Of a stretch of DNA of 62,337 nt, positions 44,737 through 54,754 are shown in pieces. Position 1 is the stretch's first letter. Each line of letters starts with the position of its first letter. Origin of the DNA: CAYFLR01 sp964343805 (GTDB lineage Bacteria; Bdellovibrionota_B; Oligoflexia; CAYFLR01); assembly GCA_964343805.1 (NCBI GenBank), contig CAYFLR010000033.1, positions 1-62,337 of the forward strand, in the 5' to 3' direction. Below the pieces are notes generated by a model. It ran no database searches. It saw only the letters and a program-made list of their open reading frames with translations, and had not been told where the DNA came from. Made by a program: the position numbers and the translations under genes.

Positions 44737-45873
44737 TTGGATCCTCAAAAAGTTCTGAGGATCCAAGGTAAAAACGGCTGGAGGCGGCTCATTATTTATA
44801 TCCAATATTTCATTCTATTTTTAGTAACTATCCTAGGCCTTTTTTCTTGTAAAACAGCAGAGCCGAGTAGGGTAGATACAGCCGATAACCAGACTACCTG
44901 CTTCTTACCCGAAGAACTCGACCCTTTAAAAGTCTTTGACCAATATAAAAAGAGAATTCTAAAAGAGGAAAAGGTTTTGTTCTCTATTCCTGCCGATCCC
45001 TGTCATCAGTTTTATGAGTACAGCTGTCGAGTTATGGAGAAGAGCGGCTATAAAGAAGTTATCCCGATGGTGAACCACGCCTTATCAAGAAAACTCTATT
45101 TAGAGCAGCGTCAGTTGCTATGCCAAATCAAAGAGGAACTTTTTAAAGGGCATCAAGTTTTAAAGGAAGATGAAATATCTACTTTGGTCACTCTTTATCA
45201 AGAAAAAAGTGGTTTTAATAAAAGGCTTCAACTTTGGCTTTCTACCCTAGAGGAGGTTAAAAAAGATGTCCTACTTTTTTTCCGGCAATATCCATTAAAT
45301 CCGGGGGTGGAATCCTACTTAAATATCATTGTGGATCGAGCAAGTATTGCTACAGATTATACCAAGAACCCTTCCATGCTCTTTGAAACATCGGCGGTTT
45401 CTAAAGTTGTGATCTTTGTGGGAGGAGAGTTAACTCGCACCCTACTATCAAAAGATGCTATTTACTTTATATTGGCTCATGAAATGAGTCATTTGTTGCT
45501 TTATCCCCGCAAAAAGACCTTTCCGGCGGTAGAAAAATGCTTACAAGGTGAGATCCAAAGCTATATAGATACCCTTTCTACTAAGGTTTCATCTGCCTTG
45601 AGAGAGGGGGTAGAGAGTGAGATAGGAGCAGATTACCTCGCTCATCAAATCTTTGCTTTTTCTCTCAAAGGGAAAGGCTTGAGTCAGAGTGAGAAGTTAG
45701 AAAAAGTCTCCATAGCCCTAAGAGCCACCTGTGGTTATGGTGGTTCCAACTTAGGGCATCCCAAAGGTCGCTATCGGATTAATTTTTTATCATCTCATCC
45801 CGAACTGAATACATATGTTTGTCCTAATCAAAAGGAAATAACGAAACCCTATTGTCCACTTAATTTGCCATAG
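44737..45873 (+). CDS. M48-like zinc metallopeptidase lipoprotein
   Basis: Start uncertain: TTG 44737 is the first in-frame candidate, 11 bases after TG-A-TACAAT, an extended -10-like element. A hydrophobic signal at about 19-37 ends LGLFSC (Cys38). The zinc site HEMSH (248-252) and 'ESEIGADYLA' (E295 to D299) are the M48 HExxH and ExGAD signature. Several cysteines and a late 'CGYGGSNLGHPKGRYRINFL' fit an exported M48 peptidase related to BepA/LoiP. It starts an apparent operon with moxR, DUF58 and transglutaminase genes (9-bp gap, then 4-bp overlaps). Confidence 0.78.
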   Translation: MDPQKVLRIQGKNGWRRLIIYIQYFILFLVTILGLFSCKTAEPSRVDTADNQTTCFLPEELDPLKVFDQYKKRILKEEKVLFSIPADPCHQFYEYSCRVMEKSGYKEVIPMVNHALSRKLYLEQRQLLCQIKEELFKGHQVLKEDEISTLVTLYQEKSGFNKRLQLWLSTLEEVKKDVLLFFRQYPLNPGVESYLNIIVDRASIATDYTKNPSMLFETSAVSKVVIFVGGELTRTLLSKDAIYFILAHEMSHLLLYPRKKTFPAVEKCLQGEIQSYIDTLSTKVSSALREGVESEIGADYLAHQIFAFSLKGKGLSQSEKLEKVSIALRATCGYGGSNLGHPKGRYRINFLSSHPELNTYVCPNQKEITKPYCPLNLP

Positions 45874-45882
45874 GTTAGATTT

Positions 45883-46842
45883 ATGCCAAAAGAACTAGAT
45901 ATGACTCACTTACGAACTCGATTAAATCAACTCGAATCCTCTTTAGATGAGCAGATCAAAGGTCAAAAGCAGGTGATTGAAGTGATTCTCACCGCCTTTT
46001 TGGCTCAAGGTCATCTCCTTATTGAAGGATCTCCCGGAGTGGGTAAAACCTCTTTAGCCAAAGCCTTAGCTGCCGCATTTCAAGGTTCTTTTGCCCGTAT
46101 TCAGATGACCAGCGATCTGTTACCGGGAGAACTCATTGGTTGGTTTCGCCCGACTAATGAAGGGACTAATTTAGAGTTTCAAAAGGGTCCCATTTTTTGT
46201 AACTTTTTGCTGGCGGATGAGCTCAATCGCACCAGTCCGAAAACTCAATCTGCTCTATTAGAAGCCATGGCAGAAAAGACTGTGAGTGTGGATGGAGTGA
46301 CCTACACTTTGCCCTCGCCCTTTTTTGTTATTGCTACCCAAAATGCCTATGAATCCCATGGTGTTTTCCCGCTGGCCGAGAGTCAACTGGATCGCTTTAT
46401 GTTGAATATTCCAATGGATATTCCTGAAAAAGGAGACGAAATAGCCATTTATAAGCAGTTAAATGGGCATGAAATAACTGAAGTGAAAGAAACCATGAGT
46501 GCAGAGTTTTCTTTAGAGGAATATGCCAGTTTACATCAGGCGGCAATAAATACCCATATTGATGAAAGTCTCATTCATTATGGTTTTGAGATTTTTAATA
46601 AGACGAGAAATCACAGTGAAATCCATTCAGGTATTTCGGTGAGAGGAGGACTTCAATTTTTTGATGCGGCCAAGACTTTAAGTTTTATTAGGGGGAAGGA
46701 TTTTGTCTCTCCGATGGAAGCGGTCGATATGGCCATTCCGGCTCTTGCTCATCGCATTCGCCTGCATGAAGGAGATCAAAATAGTGATTTAAAAAGAGAG
46801 ATCATTGCCAATATTTTAGATAGTGTGCCCAGACCCAAATGA
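45883..46842 (+). CDS. MoxR-family AAA+ ATPase
   Basis: 319 residues with Walker A GSPGVGKT (49-56), Walker B 'FLLADELNR' (108-115), sensor 1 'FFVIATQNAYE', arginine-finger region 'LAESQLDRFM' and the C-terminal AAA lid. MoxR ATPases act as chaperones for maturation or insertion of protein complexes, commonly with VWA or DUF58 partners. The stop overlaps the DUF58 start (ATGA at 46839-46842), so the two are translationally coupled. Cytoplasmic. The family assignment is secure; the client is unknown. Confidence 0.95.
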   Translation: MPKELDMTHLRTRLNQLESSLDEQIKGQKQVIEVILTAFLAQGHLLIEGSPGVGKTSLAKALAAAFQGSFARIQMTSDLLPGELIGWFRPTNEGTNLEFQKGPIFCNFLLADELNRTSPKTQSALLEAMAEKTVSVDGVTYTLPSPFFVIATQNAYESHGVFPLAESQLDRFMLNIPMDIPEKGDEIAIYKQLNGHEITEVKETMSAEFSLEEYASLHQAAINTHIDESLIHYGFEIFNKTRNHSEIHSGISVRGGLQFFDAAKTLSFIRGKDFVSPMEAVDMAIPALAHRIRLHEGDQNSDLKREIIANILDSVPRPK

Positions 46843-47771
46843 AAATTCAACGCCGATTAAAACTCACTCTTGCCGGCAAGTGGTATATTTTCTTAGCGAT
46901 TATGTTAGGGGCTACCGCTATCTTTTCAGGAAACAACCTCCTTTTTTTATTGGAGAGTTTTATCTTAGGTATCCTGATCTTGTCAGGTGTATTATCCGAC
47001 CTTGCTGTCATTTCAATAAAATGGAAGAGGAAAGTTAGAAGAGCCCGGGTTGGCAATCGTTGCCAAGATATTTTTACTATCACTAACACTTCGGCTATTC
47101 CTCTATTCTGTCTGGAAGTGGGTGAATATCAACTCGAAGAAAAGAACTTTATCTCTTTTGTTTTTATTCCTTATCTACCAGGTAAATCCAGTCGCGAAGT
47201 GACCGCAGATTATATCTTTGAAAAGCGTGGAAATTATGAATGGCAATATGAAGGTTGTTCCACTCAATTTCCTTTCGGTTTCTTTCATAAAGTGAGTTAT
47301 AAACTCTCCAATGGAAAAAGGATTATATGGCCTTTTAAAAAATTACCTCAACCTGCTGATCATAAATTAGAACCGGCCCGTAAGCAGCAAGGGCAATCAA
47401 CCCATGTGGATTCAGATCTCTTTTTTAAATGGAGCACTCGCAACTATGGAGAAGATGTGGGTTATTGGCAACGGGGAGATGATTTTAGACGAATTATTTG
47501 GCGACAATACTTAAAATCTAAAGAGTTAATCCTGCCCAAAGGGCAAAACACCGATCGAGAGTTACAGCTGTTCTTTGATGCCTTTGAAACGGAAAATTTT
47601 GAACAGCGCATCACCGATACGGCCTCCTACTTTTATTTAAACTTAAGTTTAGGAGGAGCGCTGCAATTGGTTTTAAATAACCATTTGGGCCTTCATATTA
47701 TTACTGACCCGATTCAAGCATTGAATCAATTGGCCACGACGCAGCCCGTGTTTAAGGGGAAGAACCGATGA
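46839..47771 (+). CDS. DUF58-domain membrane protein
   Basis: Two N-terminal transmembrane helices (about 15-32 and 35-55) are followed by a beta domain and the DUF58 signature 'YWQRGDDFRRIIWRQYLKSK'. The DUF58 C-terminal part of longer homologues (VWA-like) is reduced here: 310 residues total. DUF58 proteins pair with MoxR ATPases and TgpA-type transglutaminases in a conserved operon, and are thought to form a complex at the inner membrane. Start and stop both overlap neighbours by 4 bp. Confidence 0.9.
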   Translation: MKIQRRLKLTLAGKWYIFLAIMLGATAIFSGNNLLFLLESFILGILILSGVLSDLAVISIKWKRKVRRARVGNRCQDIFTITNTSAIPLFCLEVGEYQLEEKNFISFVFIPYLPGKSSREVTADYIFEKRGNYEWQYEGCSTQFPFGFFHKVSYKLSNGKRIIWPFKKLPQPADHKLEPARKQQGQSTHVDSDLFFKWSTRNYGEDVGYWQRGDDFRRIIWRQYLKSKELILPKGQNTDRELQLFFDAFETENFEQRITDTASYFYLNLSLGGALQLVLNNHLGLHIITDPIQALNQLATTQPVFKGKNR

Positions 47772-49878
47772 CTCCACTCAAATTGGTTCATTTGTTAACA
47801 CCGACTTTGGAATTATGGGTTATTACCACCTTATTGTTAACCTTTGAAGTGAATTTAGAAATTATCACTCTCATTCTGTTTCTACCGGGGGCTCTCAAAC
47901 TCTTCTTGCTTTATAAAAAGGTCAAATTTTATATTAATGATGCTTTGAGTATTTTCCTCTCCGCCAGTGTTATTTTTGGAGCGCTCTTTTTAGTTTTTAA
48001 ATTTAAATGGCACCCTCTTATTATTTCAGCTCATGCCCTTCCCTGTTTCACTAGCCTTTTATGGTTTCGACCTTCTTCACTTCGAAACGTCAGTTTTAGA
48101 TTGGGCGTGACCTTCATCACTCTTTGTTTAGCAACAGCCTTTACCCCTGATTTTTATATGGGGGGAATGATCTTTGTTTATGTAATAATAATCGCCCTCG
48201 CCTTAAGTGCTTTGTTTATTGAAAGCGAGTTTCAAAGGCGTTTTACTCAGAACTTTCATGTTCCTCTTCCTCAAAGCTATTATAAATTTGTGATGGGATT
48301 TACGGTGGTAGTTATACTTGGGAGTATTCTTATTTTTCCCCTACTTCCCAGAGTGCATAACAGTTTTTCCATGAGTTTCCGTAGTTTTCAAAAGGATCAA
48401 GTCGGGTATAGCGAGACCCTATCTTTAGGTAGCTTTGGGAGCAGCCCTAACGATTTATCACCTCCCGCCTTAAGAATTTTTTTACCAGAAAATATAACCC
48501 CCAAACAGATGAAACAAGTTTTTCCTTATAATCTCTTAAAAGCACGAGTTCTCAGTGAGTGGAAAGATGGGAAATGGATCCCTGCTCGCAAGTCAGGAGA
48601 AACCAGATACAGCTATATTCTAAGAGAGAACCGAAAGAATTTCATTCCTCCGATAAAAATTGATGTGATAAGAGAGGCCTTGCCAACCAATATTCTCCCC
48701 ATATCCTATGGAACCAGTTATGTAGATCTTCCAAGGACCTGGCGAACGAGATATTTAGATCAAACTTACACCGGGGAATGGGCTTTGGCCAAAGGCTCAC
48801 TAAAAAGAGTTCACTATAAGATAGTAGGGGGTACCCAAGAACTGAAAAGCTTAAAACATCACTCCCTCTTCATACCTCCAATACCTTCTCATTTGAAATC
48901 CTGGTGGGAGGATTTTATATCAAAAACTTTAGGTGAAAAGGCGGTGAACTCAGAAAAGGTAAAAGGTATCGGCAACTACTTTTCTAAAAACCGTTTTGGT
49001 AGCAGCTTTGTTTTGGAAGAAGAGATAAAGCAAAAGATTCCAAATCTAAAATCTCTAGATAAAGATCATCAGATGTGGGTCAAATTGAATTACTTTCTGA
49101 ACGAGAGCAGAAAGGGTCACTGTCAATGGTATGCAACAGCTACTCATCTGATGCTTCGGGCCGCTGGAGTTCCCAGTCGGATTATTTCTGGTTTTAGAAT
49201 CACTCAAGGGGTGGTGGGTAATGCCATAACGGTTAGGCAAAATGATTCTCATGCCTGGGTGGAGTATTGGCATGNNNNNNNNNNATACCTATTGATTTTA
49301 CTCCGGCTACAGAGAGACCTCGGACGAGTTTTTTAACACAAATGATGTTGATGCAGGACTTTTTTGCAGCCTATTGGTACAGGTATGTCATTGGTTATGA
49401 TATCAATCAGCAGAGAAAGGCAGTGAAATCATCCTGGAGGTTTGTAAAAGATAAAGCTAAATTCTCTCTGACCTCTTGGCGACCCTCTATGGATAATTTT
49501 AAGAAGTGGGGCTTGTTCCTCCTTCTCATCGCTCCGATCATTTTAGTTATTTACCTTTATGTCACCGACCAATTGCCTGGTTTCTTACGAATTAAGAAAT
49601 TTGCAGGGAATAAACCCACCGTAAGAAAACTACAAAAACTAAGATCGGAAGTTGAAATTATTATCAAACCCTATTGCTTTGAAGATATTAAAGCCATGAA
49701 GGGAGGGGGTATTCCCTTAAATAATCTGAAACAGTGGATTGCACTCTATGAAGAAATTAGATTTGGTCCACTTGGTTATACAACCAAAAAGTTTAGACAG
49801 TTGAAACAGGCATTTCGCCATCATAAACAAAGTTTCAAGGGTGTAGCCATGGAGGAAGAGTCTTTAAAAAGGCTGTAG
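47768..49878 (+). CDS. TgpA-like transglutaminase membrane protein (crossed by an assembly gap)
   Basis: Several N-terminal transmembrane helices (five or six within residues 1-200) precede a periplasmic transglutaminase-like domain: 'GHCQWYATATHLMLRAAG' with Cys452, 'NDSHAWVEYW' with His495, and after the 10-N gap (49275-49284) 'IPIDFTP' carrying the expected Asp. The frame changes across the gap only because its length is nominal. Beyond it lies one more transmembrane helix ('WGLFLLLIAPIILVIYLYV') and a basic tail with a DUF4129-like cytoplasmic segment. TgpA is essential in Pseudomonas aeruginosa, but its substrate is unknown. It closes the MoxR/DUF58 operon and its 3' end overlaps the next convergent gene by 44 bp. 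Confidence 0.88.
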
Positions 49879-50674
49879 ACATCTCTTTCGGAAAGTGATC
49901 TACCACCCGTTTTATAACTTCTTCATGCAGGGTTTTGCGAATATGTTCTTTGGGTGCGGATAGAATCCACCAATCGCAGTCTATAGGTTTAACCCGACCA
50001 TCTTGAGTGATTAGAAAATCTAAATCACGAGGTGAAATGGCATCCGTCGCTATGCTATTTATAATTTTTCCAATTTTCTCAAGAATAGTTTTCTGCACAG
50101 CGGGTGGGAAGTTTTTATAACCAAAACCTTCATTCTCAAACTTGTCAGTAGGTCGAAAGTCTTTCCAGGTAATGACTTTTTCTCCGGGAAAGGCATGCTC
50201 AAATTCCAAAAACAGATAGGGCCATTTTTCTACCCCATGAATTTCTCCCCAATTTAAAAGCTTAGGCGCACCATGTTTAACTCCTGCAACACTATTTTCT
50301 AATAGTGTGACTACAGTGCGGTTGTTAGTACTGGAGGAGAGAACCTTTAGGAATCTTTGCCTGGGTGCAGTTTGGTGGGTATATAAATATATCCCACGGT
50401 TGTTCATTCCCTCCACATCGGCCTTTTTTCCTTGGTACTGATCAATTCTAACCGTTCCCTCTGAGTCGAGCTTTTCAAACTTTACTATAGTACTACGTAA
50501 TGCATCTACATTGGGTGGCTCGGCCCTCAAATCAGTTAGAAGTTTACTATAAGGGCTCCCTCCTGGTAAGTGGGATGCCTGATCCTGCATTCCTTTACAA
50601 TCTTGAGCAAAGATTGGTCTAATAACAAAGCATAAAGTGAGGGTAAAAATAAAGATTAATAATTGAGTATTCAT
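49835..50674 (-). CDS. Exported protein-kinase-like protein
   Basis: GAGGA precedes ATG 50674. Sec signal of 23 residues (ending IFA). Kinase-like landmarks follow in order: 'RQRFLKVL' with a candidate ATP-binding Lys110, 'HGAPKLLNWGEIHG' and 'WPYLFLEFEHAFPGEK' resembling the N-lobe/hinge, 'SPRDLDFLITQDGRVKPIDCDWW' (in two pieces) resembling the catalytic loop (Asp217) and the metal Asp (Asp232). The catalytic loop is short and lacks the usual His and Asn, so activity is uncertain. An exported kinase-like fold is unusual; it might phosphorylate a periplasmic substrate or be a pseudokinase. The start overlaps the upstream gene's end by 4 bp. Confidence 0.6.
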   Translation of the reverse strand: MNTQLLIFIFTLTLCFVIRPIFAQDCKGMQDQASHLPGGSPYSKLLTDLRAEPPNVDALRSTIVKFEKLDSEGTVRIDQYQGKKADVEGMNNRGIYLYTHQTAPRQRFLKVLSSSTNNRTVVTLLENSVAGVKHGAPKLLNWGEIHGVEKWPYLFLEFEHAFPGEKVITWKDFRPTDKFENEGFGYKNFPPAVQKTILEKIGKIINSIATDAISPRDLDFLITQDGRVKPIDCDWWILSAPKEHIRKTLHEEVIKRVVDHFPKEMSTAFLKTLPPWLHP

Positions 50675-51081
50675 TCTTTACTTTCCTCTTTTTTTACTGG
50701 TTCAAATTCATATTCCTCACTAAAATAAATGGATTCCACCTCTTCTTCCATGGGAACACTCCGACCATTGTATGGAGAATTGCTGTTAGGTGCGATGGCA
50801 AAAAAATTCAAAGTTGAGTTCTTCTTAATCACAATCGGTGCTTTGTAAACCTTCGAATCTATGTCTGGAAAAGAACCATCCAGGGTGTAATATATGGTTG
50901 CTTCTGGTAGAGATGAAATCAGTTCTACTTCTGTTTCTTCAACAAAAGGACCCTCATTGGAGGCTGGATTGGCCATGACCATAAAATGGTTAGTAGGGTG
51001 AAGATGGGAATTAAATACCTGATAAGGGATACATTGATTCAATGAGACAAGAACCAGTAAGACGAAACAAAAAACTCTCAT
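50671..51081 (-). CDS. Small lipoprotein with a chitobiase-type C-terminal domain
   Basis: AGGAGGAATT precedes ATG 51081. The signal ends LVSLNQC (Cys17). The single recognised domain at about 45-105 is the chitobiase/hexosaminidase C-terminal-type fold: 'SLPEATIYYTLDGSFPD', 'KAPIVIKKNSTLNFFAIAPN'. This domain usually accompanies carbohydrate-active or surface proteins and carries no catalytic site itself. An acidic Glu-rich tail follows. The gene overlaps the kinase-like gene by 4 bp, so the two may work together. Confidence 0.75.
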   Translation of the reverse strand: MRVFCFVLLVLVSLNQCIPYQVFNSHLHPTNHFMVMANPASNEGPFVEETEVELISSLPEATIYYTLDGSFPDIDSKVYKAPIVIKKNSTLNFFAIAPNSNSPYNGRSVPMEEEVESIYFSEEYEFEPVKKEESKE

Positions 51082-51095
51082 AATTCCTCCTGTTA

Positions 51096-53861
51096 TTAAT
51101 CAGGGATATAATCATAATTTAAAAAGTCTGGAGAGCAAGGAGATTCATTTCCTGCCTTGTCTCGTTGCTGTACAAAAAGACGGTGGTTACCAGGAGGAAG
51201 AGGATGGGTGGGAACATCGCATATACCATTTATAACCGGCTCCCAATCGCTGTGAGGTTCGTGGCAGGTCCCTTCTAAAAAGACGGCACAGGATCCTTCT
51301 TCTTCAGCATCGGTCACTCGAACTTGAACCTGAGGGACATTTCCGGGAGAGTGGGATGGGTCGTGCAAGATGAATTGATGAAGGGGGGCTATTTCGGTGT
51401 CGAGTTCATAGGTAACAAAATGTTTAGAGCATTCAGATGGTATTCCCTCGACAGATTGCTGGGCATAAATAGTATGTGTTCCATCAGGAAGCGGAAAGGT
51501 AACGATTTCTACTGAATCGCCATGAGCTTCCACATAGTTACTATGTCTTCCGGTGCAATCATCTACTAAATAAAGAGCTACTTTTGCTCCTTCCATAACT
51601 CCTCTTACTAATATCTCAGGAGTGTTTAAATTTCCGAGAGGATGTGCTGGATTATGCATTTCTAAATGTTCAGGAGGCACAGGCTTTTCTCTATCTGGTC
51701 CATCTGGTTCATGAGGTGGGGGAGGCTCTCTCTCTGGAATTGGAAAAAGGGGAATGGGCTGATAAAATATTTTAAACTTAAAACTGATTCCTTTATTACT
51801 TGAAGTAGCAATTCCTTTGGGAGTTGATGCCATAAATTGACCCTTTTGATCAATATAGATGCCCATGGTTTTTTGCTCTTTGAGACCTTCCATTTCATTG
51901 AAGGTCACTCCTAAGTTGGTAGAGAAATAAACCCCTTTTTGATTGGTTACATAAAGGGTTCCATCGGCATCGAGGTGAATACCAAGCAACCACTTATTCT
52001 CAAATTTCTCTCTACTAGCTAATACCGAAAAGGAATCCCCACCATCTTTTGAGACAATAACTCCTTCATCTGTTGTACAGTAAATCTCTTGATCTGATTT
52101 CACATGAATATCGGTCAGTTTGCGCTCGCCTAAGGAGTCAGATTTGATGGTTTGATCGAAACTCTTTCCTCCATCTTTAGAAATAATGATGGAATCTGAT
52201 AGCATCGCATAGACATTTCCCTCTTCGCTTTTCTCGATACTTCTTACTTTGCTTGGCTCATCTATTCCAGTAAGTGGCTTGGTGGTAAATGTTTCTCCAC
52301 CATCTTCCGATATAGACACGGATATATCAGTAATGACCCATATATCATCGTTCGCATCTTGAAATATATCTCTTACTTTGTTGGAGGAGAGTCCGTCTTT
52401 GGTGGTGTAGAGCTTGTAGTTAGTTCCCCCATCTTTGGAAATGAGGAGGCCCCCATCCGTTGCTCCATAAATATGACCTGTTTTATCTACGAATATTTTA
52501 TTTATGGTATTTTCTAAACCTTCGGTAATGGTCTTCCGAACCAGATCAGTTCCCCTGTCCTCAGTAATAATAAAACCAGTATCGGAGGCAATGTAGGTGT
52601 AATTCTTACTATTTGTTTTTATAGAATTTGTGTACTGATCGGTTATCTGCTTTTCCTCGCTGACACTGTTATTACTAACCTTTGAGGTAATAAATACCCC
52701 TTCGGGAGTACTGGCTAAGATGGTCTCTTCTGGTGTAATAGTAAAGTCGTTGATAGATAATCCGGTTACCTTTTCTCCCGTTAAAGCTAAATTAAAAGTT
52801 TCAGCTCGGTCAATTGAAATATAAAGTCCCACATTGGTACCTACCCATATATGGTCTTCATCATTAATAAGAACTTTATTGATGATATTACTGCCGAGCC
52901 CATTGCTGGTGGTTTTGTTTTCGAATGACTGGGCTCCATTGGTAGAAATGGCTAGACCTCCATCGGTAGCAAAATAGAGGTTCTCTTTTGAATCTTCATA
53001 AATTCCATGAATTTGGTTATGACCTAAACCATCTTTCCTGGTTTTTAATTCATAGGTTTGACCCTCATCTTTCGATACCACCAAACCGATATCTGTGCCA
53101 ATAAGTAGGGATTCATCAGTTATATGGATACAGTTTCTTTTAATATCTTTTAACTTGTCATCAAGGGTAAGCGGGGTAAAAGTTTCTCCCTCATCTTTTG
53201 AAGTGTAAATATTTTTATCGGTATTCAGATAAACCCTATCTTTATGTACTGTAACGGTGCGGGCACAATTGGTTTGGGGGTCAGTATTTGCTTTTGCAAT
53301 TATTTGAAAACTAATTCCCTGATCCACCGACTTATAAAGGTAGCAGTTTTTTACTAATAAGATGGTATCATTGGTGGTTAAAGAGATCGATTGAACCGTA
53401 TTAACAGCTCGTTTCATTCGAGTGTTCTGGCGGATACTTCCTTCGCCTGCTATGGCGATCTTAAAAAGACCCAACTCTTCTATTTCAAATACCAGCTCTG
53501 TATTTAACTTTTTGATTTGTCCGGGCTGAAACATCAAGGGGATGGAGATGGAGTCACCTGGATCAATAAAATCCAGTTTAAAGTTGGGAATAACGAAAAA
53601 GTCATTGGATTTTATTTTTTCAAGAGCCTTTAGAAAGATGGGATCATCTCCCTTATTTATAAGTTTTATACTCTGGAGGAACTCTGAATTGACAGTGGTG
53701 TCTCCGAGGTTAATAGTTTGATTGGGATTGAGTTCTTTTCCTCTGAACTCAATCCTTAATTTTCCTTCATTAAACAATCCGGAAATTTCTTTGGTACAGT
53801 TATTAAAAAGCCCTAAAGAGCTAAAAAGTGCTATCCAGAATACCCTTAATGCAGTGGTCAT
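51096..53861 (-). CDS. Large lipoprotein with a beta-propeller of BNR-like repeats
   Basis: GAGGA precedes ATG 53861. The signal ends SLGLFNNC (Cys22). Residues about 40-140 resemble an ASPM/SPD-2/Hydin-type beta sandwich ('NPNQTINLGDTTVNSEFLQS'). From about 150 to 660 roughly ten repeats carry 'ISKDGG.SF' or 'ITEDRGTDL', with 'GLSSNKVRDIFQDANDDIWV' in between, the pattern of BNR/two-component-propeller repeats. A Pro-rich stretch ('PEREPPPPHEPDGPDRE') and two Ig-like repeats ('NPAHPLGNLNTPEILVRGV', 'DPSHSPGNVPQVQVRV') end the protein. A surface or periplasmic binding role is inferred. 10 N lie upstream (53893-53902). Confidence 0.8.
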   Translation of the reverse strand: MTTALRVFWIALFSSLGLFNNCTKEISGLFNEGKLRIEFRGKELNPNQTINLGDTTVNSEFLQSIKLINKGDDPIFLKALEKIKSNDFFVIPNFKLDFIDPGDSISIPLMFQPGQIKKLNTELVFEIEELGLFKIAIAGEGSIRQNTRMKRAVNTVQSISLTTNDTILLVKNCYLYKSVDQGISFQIIAKANTDPQTNCARTVTVHKDRVYLNTDKNIYTSKDEGETFTPLTLDDKLKDIKRNCIHITDESLLIGTDIGLVVSKDEGQTYELKTRKDGLGHNQIHGIYEDSKENLYFATDGGLAISTNGAQSFENKTTSNGLGSNIINKVLINDEDHIWVGTNVGLYISIDRAETFNLALTGEKVTGLSINDFTITPEETILASTPEGVFITSKVSNNSVSEEKQITDQYTNSIKTNSKNYTYIASDTGFIITEDRGTDLVRKTITEGLENTINKIFVDKTGHIYGATDGGLLISKDGGTNYKLYTTKDGLSSNKVRDIFQDANDDIWVITDISVSISEDGGETFTTKPLTGIDEPSKVRSIEKSEEGNVYAMLSDSIIISKDGGKSFDQTIKSDSLGERKLTDIHVKSDQEIYCTTDEGVIVSKDGGDSFSVLASREKFENKWLLGIHLDADGTLYVTNQKGVYFSTNLGVTFNEMEGLKEQKTMGIYIDQKGQFMASTPKGIATSSNKGISFKFKIFYQPIPLFPIPEREPPPPHEPDGPDREKPVPPEHLEMHNPAHPLGNLNTPEILVRGVMEGAKVALYLVDDCTGRHSNYVEAHGDSVEIVTFPLPDGTHTIYAQQSVEGIPSECSKHFVTYELDTEIAPLHQFILHDPSHSPGNVPQVQVRVTDAEEEGSCAVFLEGTCHEPHSDWEPVINGICDVPTHPLPPGNHRLFVQQRDKAGNESPCSPDFLNYDYIPD

Positions 53862-53871
53862 TATTTTTTCC

Positions 53872-54528
53872 TCAAAAAAGGTGATCATCTCTNNNNNNNN
53901 NNTGACAATATTGATCCGGTGTAAAGGACTCATATTTGCTTTTGCAGGACTGGTTAGGAAATCCTATCATTAATCCTAATCCAACAAAGTGGGCCGAGGT
54001 CTTGGTATCCTGCAAGGATCCCATGGTGAGGGTGCCCCCTATAACCAGATGATTTAAGTGATGTTCAAAGCCAATTTTGCTGGTTATTACTCCAGTGGTG
54101 CTGGATTTTGATAGGTGGTGTTTGGTGGTAATCAAAAAGCCAGGACCATAGGAGAGGGAAATGGTTAAATGGTTAGAGGGACCTGTTGGAGTAGGTTTAG
54201 ATAGTGGGAAAGTGTATTTCCCCCCCAGTGAAGGTCCATTGAAAAGCAGGCTTTTATCAGCTCCAAAAAAACTGACAAAATTATATTCAGCTAGCGGCGA
54301 AGGAAGAAAGTCCGGAAAAAATTCTGGCTTAGGAAAAATGATGCCGATGTTAAACTCAGCCCCTCTTTGGAAAATTTGATCCACCTCACCTAAGGGAGCG
54401 ATTAGATTGGTTTTAAGATCAATTCTTTTGTAATTACAGCTAGGTATATCATAACTCTCCTGCCCCCTGAGAGGAACTCCTAAAAAAAACAAATAAAACA
54501 AAAGCCATGTAAAGCCATGAATTTTCAT
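53872..54528 (-). CDS. Exported protein, probable outer-membrane barrel (C-terminus across a gap)
   Basis: AGGAGACTT precedes ATG 54528. Sec signal of about 22 residues (ending PLRG). The mature part shows strands rich in Gly and aromatic residues ('FNIGIIFPKPEFFPDF', 'LTISLSYGPGFLITTK', 'HFVGLGLMIGFPN'), consistent with a barrel. Five cysteines are scattered. The last seven codons before the stop come after a 10-N gap (53893-53902), so the end is provisional. It lies 10 bp from the propeller lipoprotein gene on the same strand, probably in one operon. Confidence 0.6.
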   Translation of the reverse strand: MKIHGFTWLLFYLFFLGVPLRGQESYDIPSCNYKRIDLKTNLIAPLGEVDQIFQRGAEFNIGIIFPKPEFFPDFLPSPLAEYNFVSFFGADKSLLFNGPSLGGKYTFPLSKPTPTGPSNHLTISLSYGPGFLITTKHHLSKSSTTGVITSKIGFEHHLNHLVIGGTLTMGSLQDTKTSAHFVGLGLMIGFPNQSCKSKYESFTPDQYCXXXXRDDHLF

Positions 54529-54754
54529 AAGTCTCCTCTTTTTATAAAATTTACTAAATAAATTAACAATTTAGATCTTTTTGTCAACATGAGTCTTTAG
54601 AAGAAGCGGTAACTTGGGAAAATGCAACAACAAAAAAACTCATGAGATGGAGCTTTAAATACCTGCTTATTTATAGATAGTTATCCGGTCAACTCAAGTG
54701 AGTTCATGCAAAACCGAAAAGTACGATATAACCTTTTTTTATTGGGAGGGGTTG

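Noticed and set aside
46823..47038. 71-residue gene overlapping moxR and DUF58 genes
   Set aside because: Lies entirely over two secure, translationally coupled genes in another frame.
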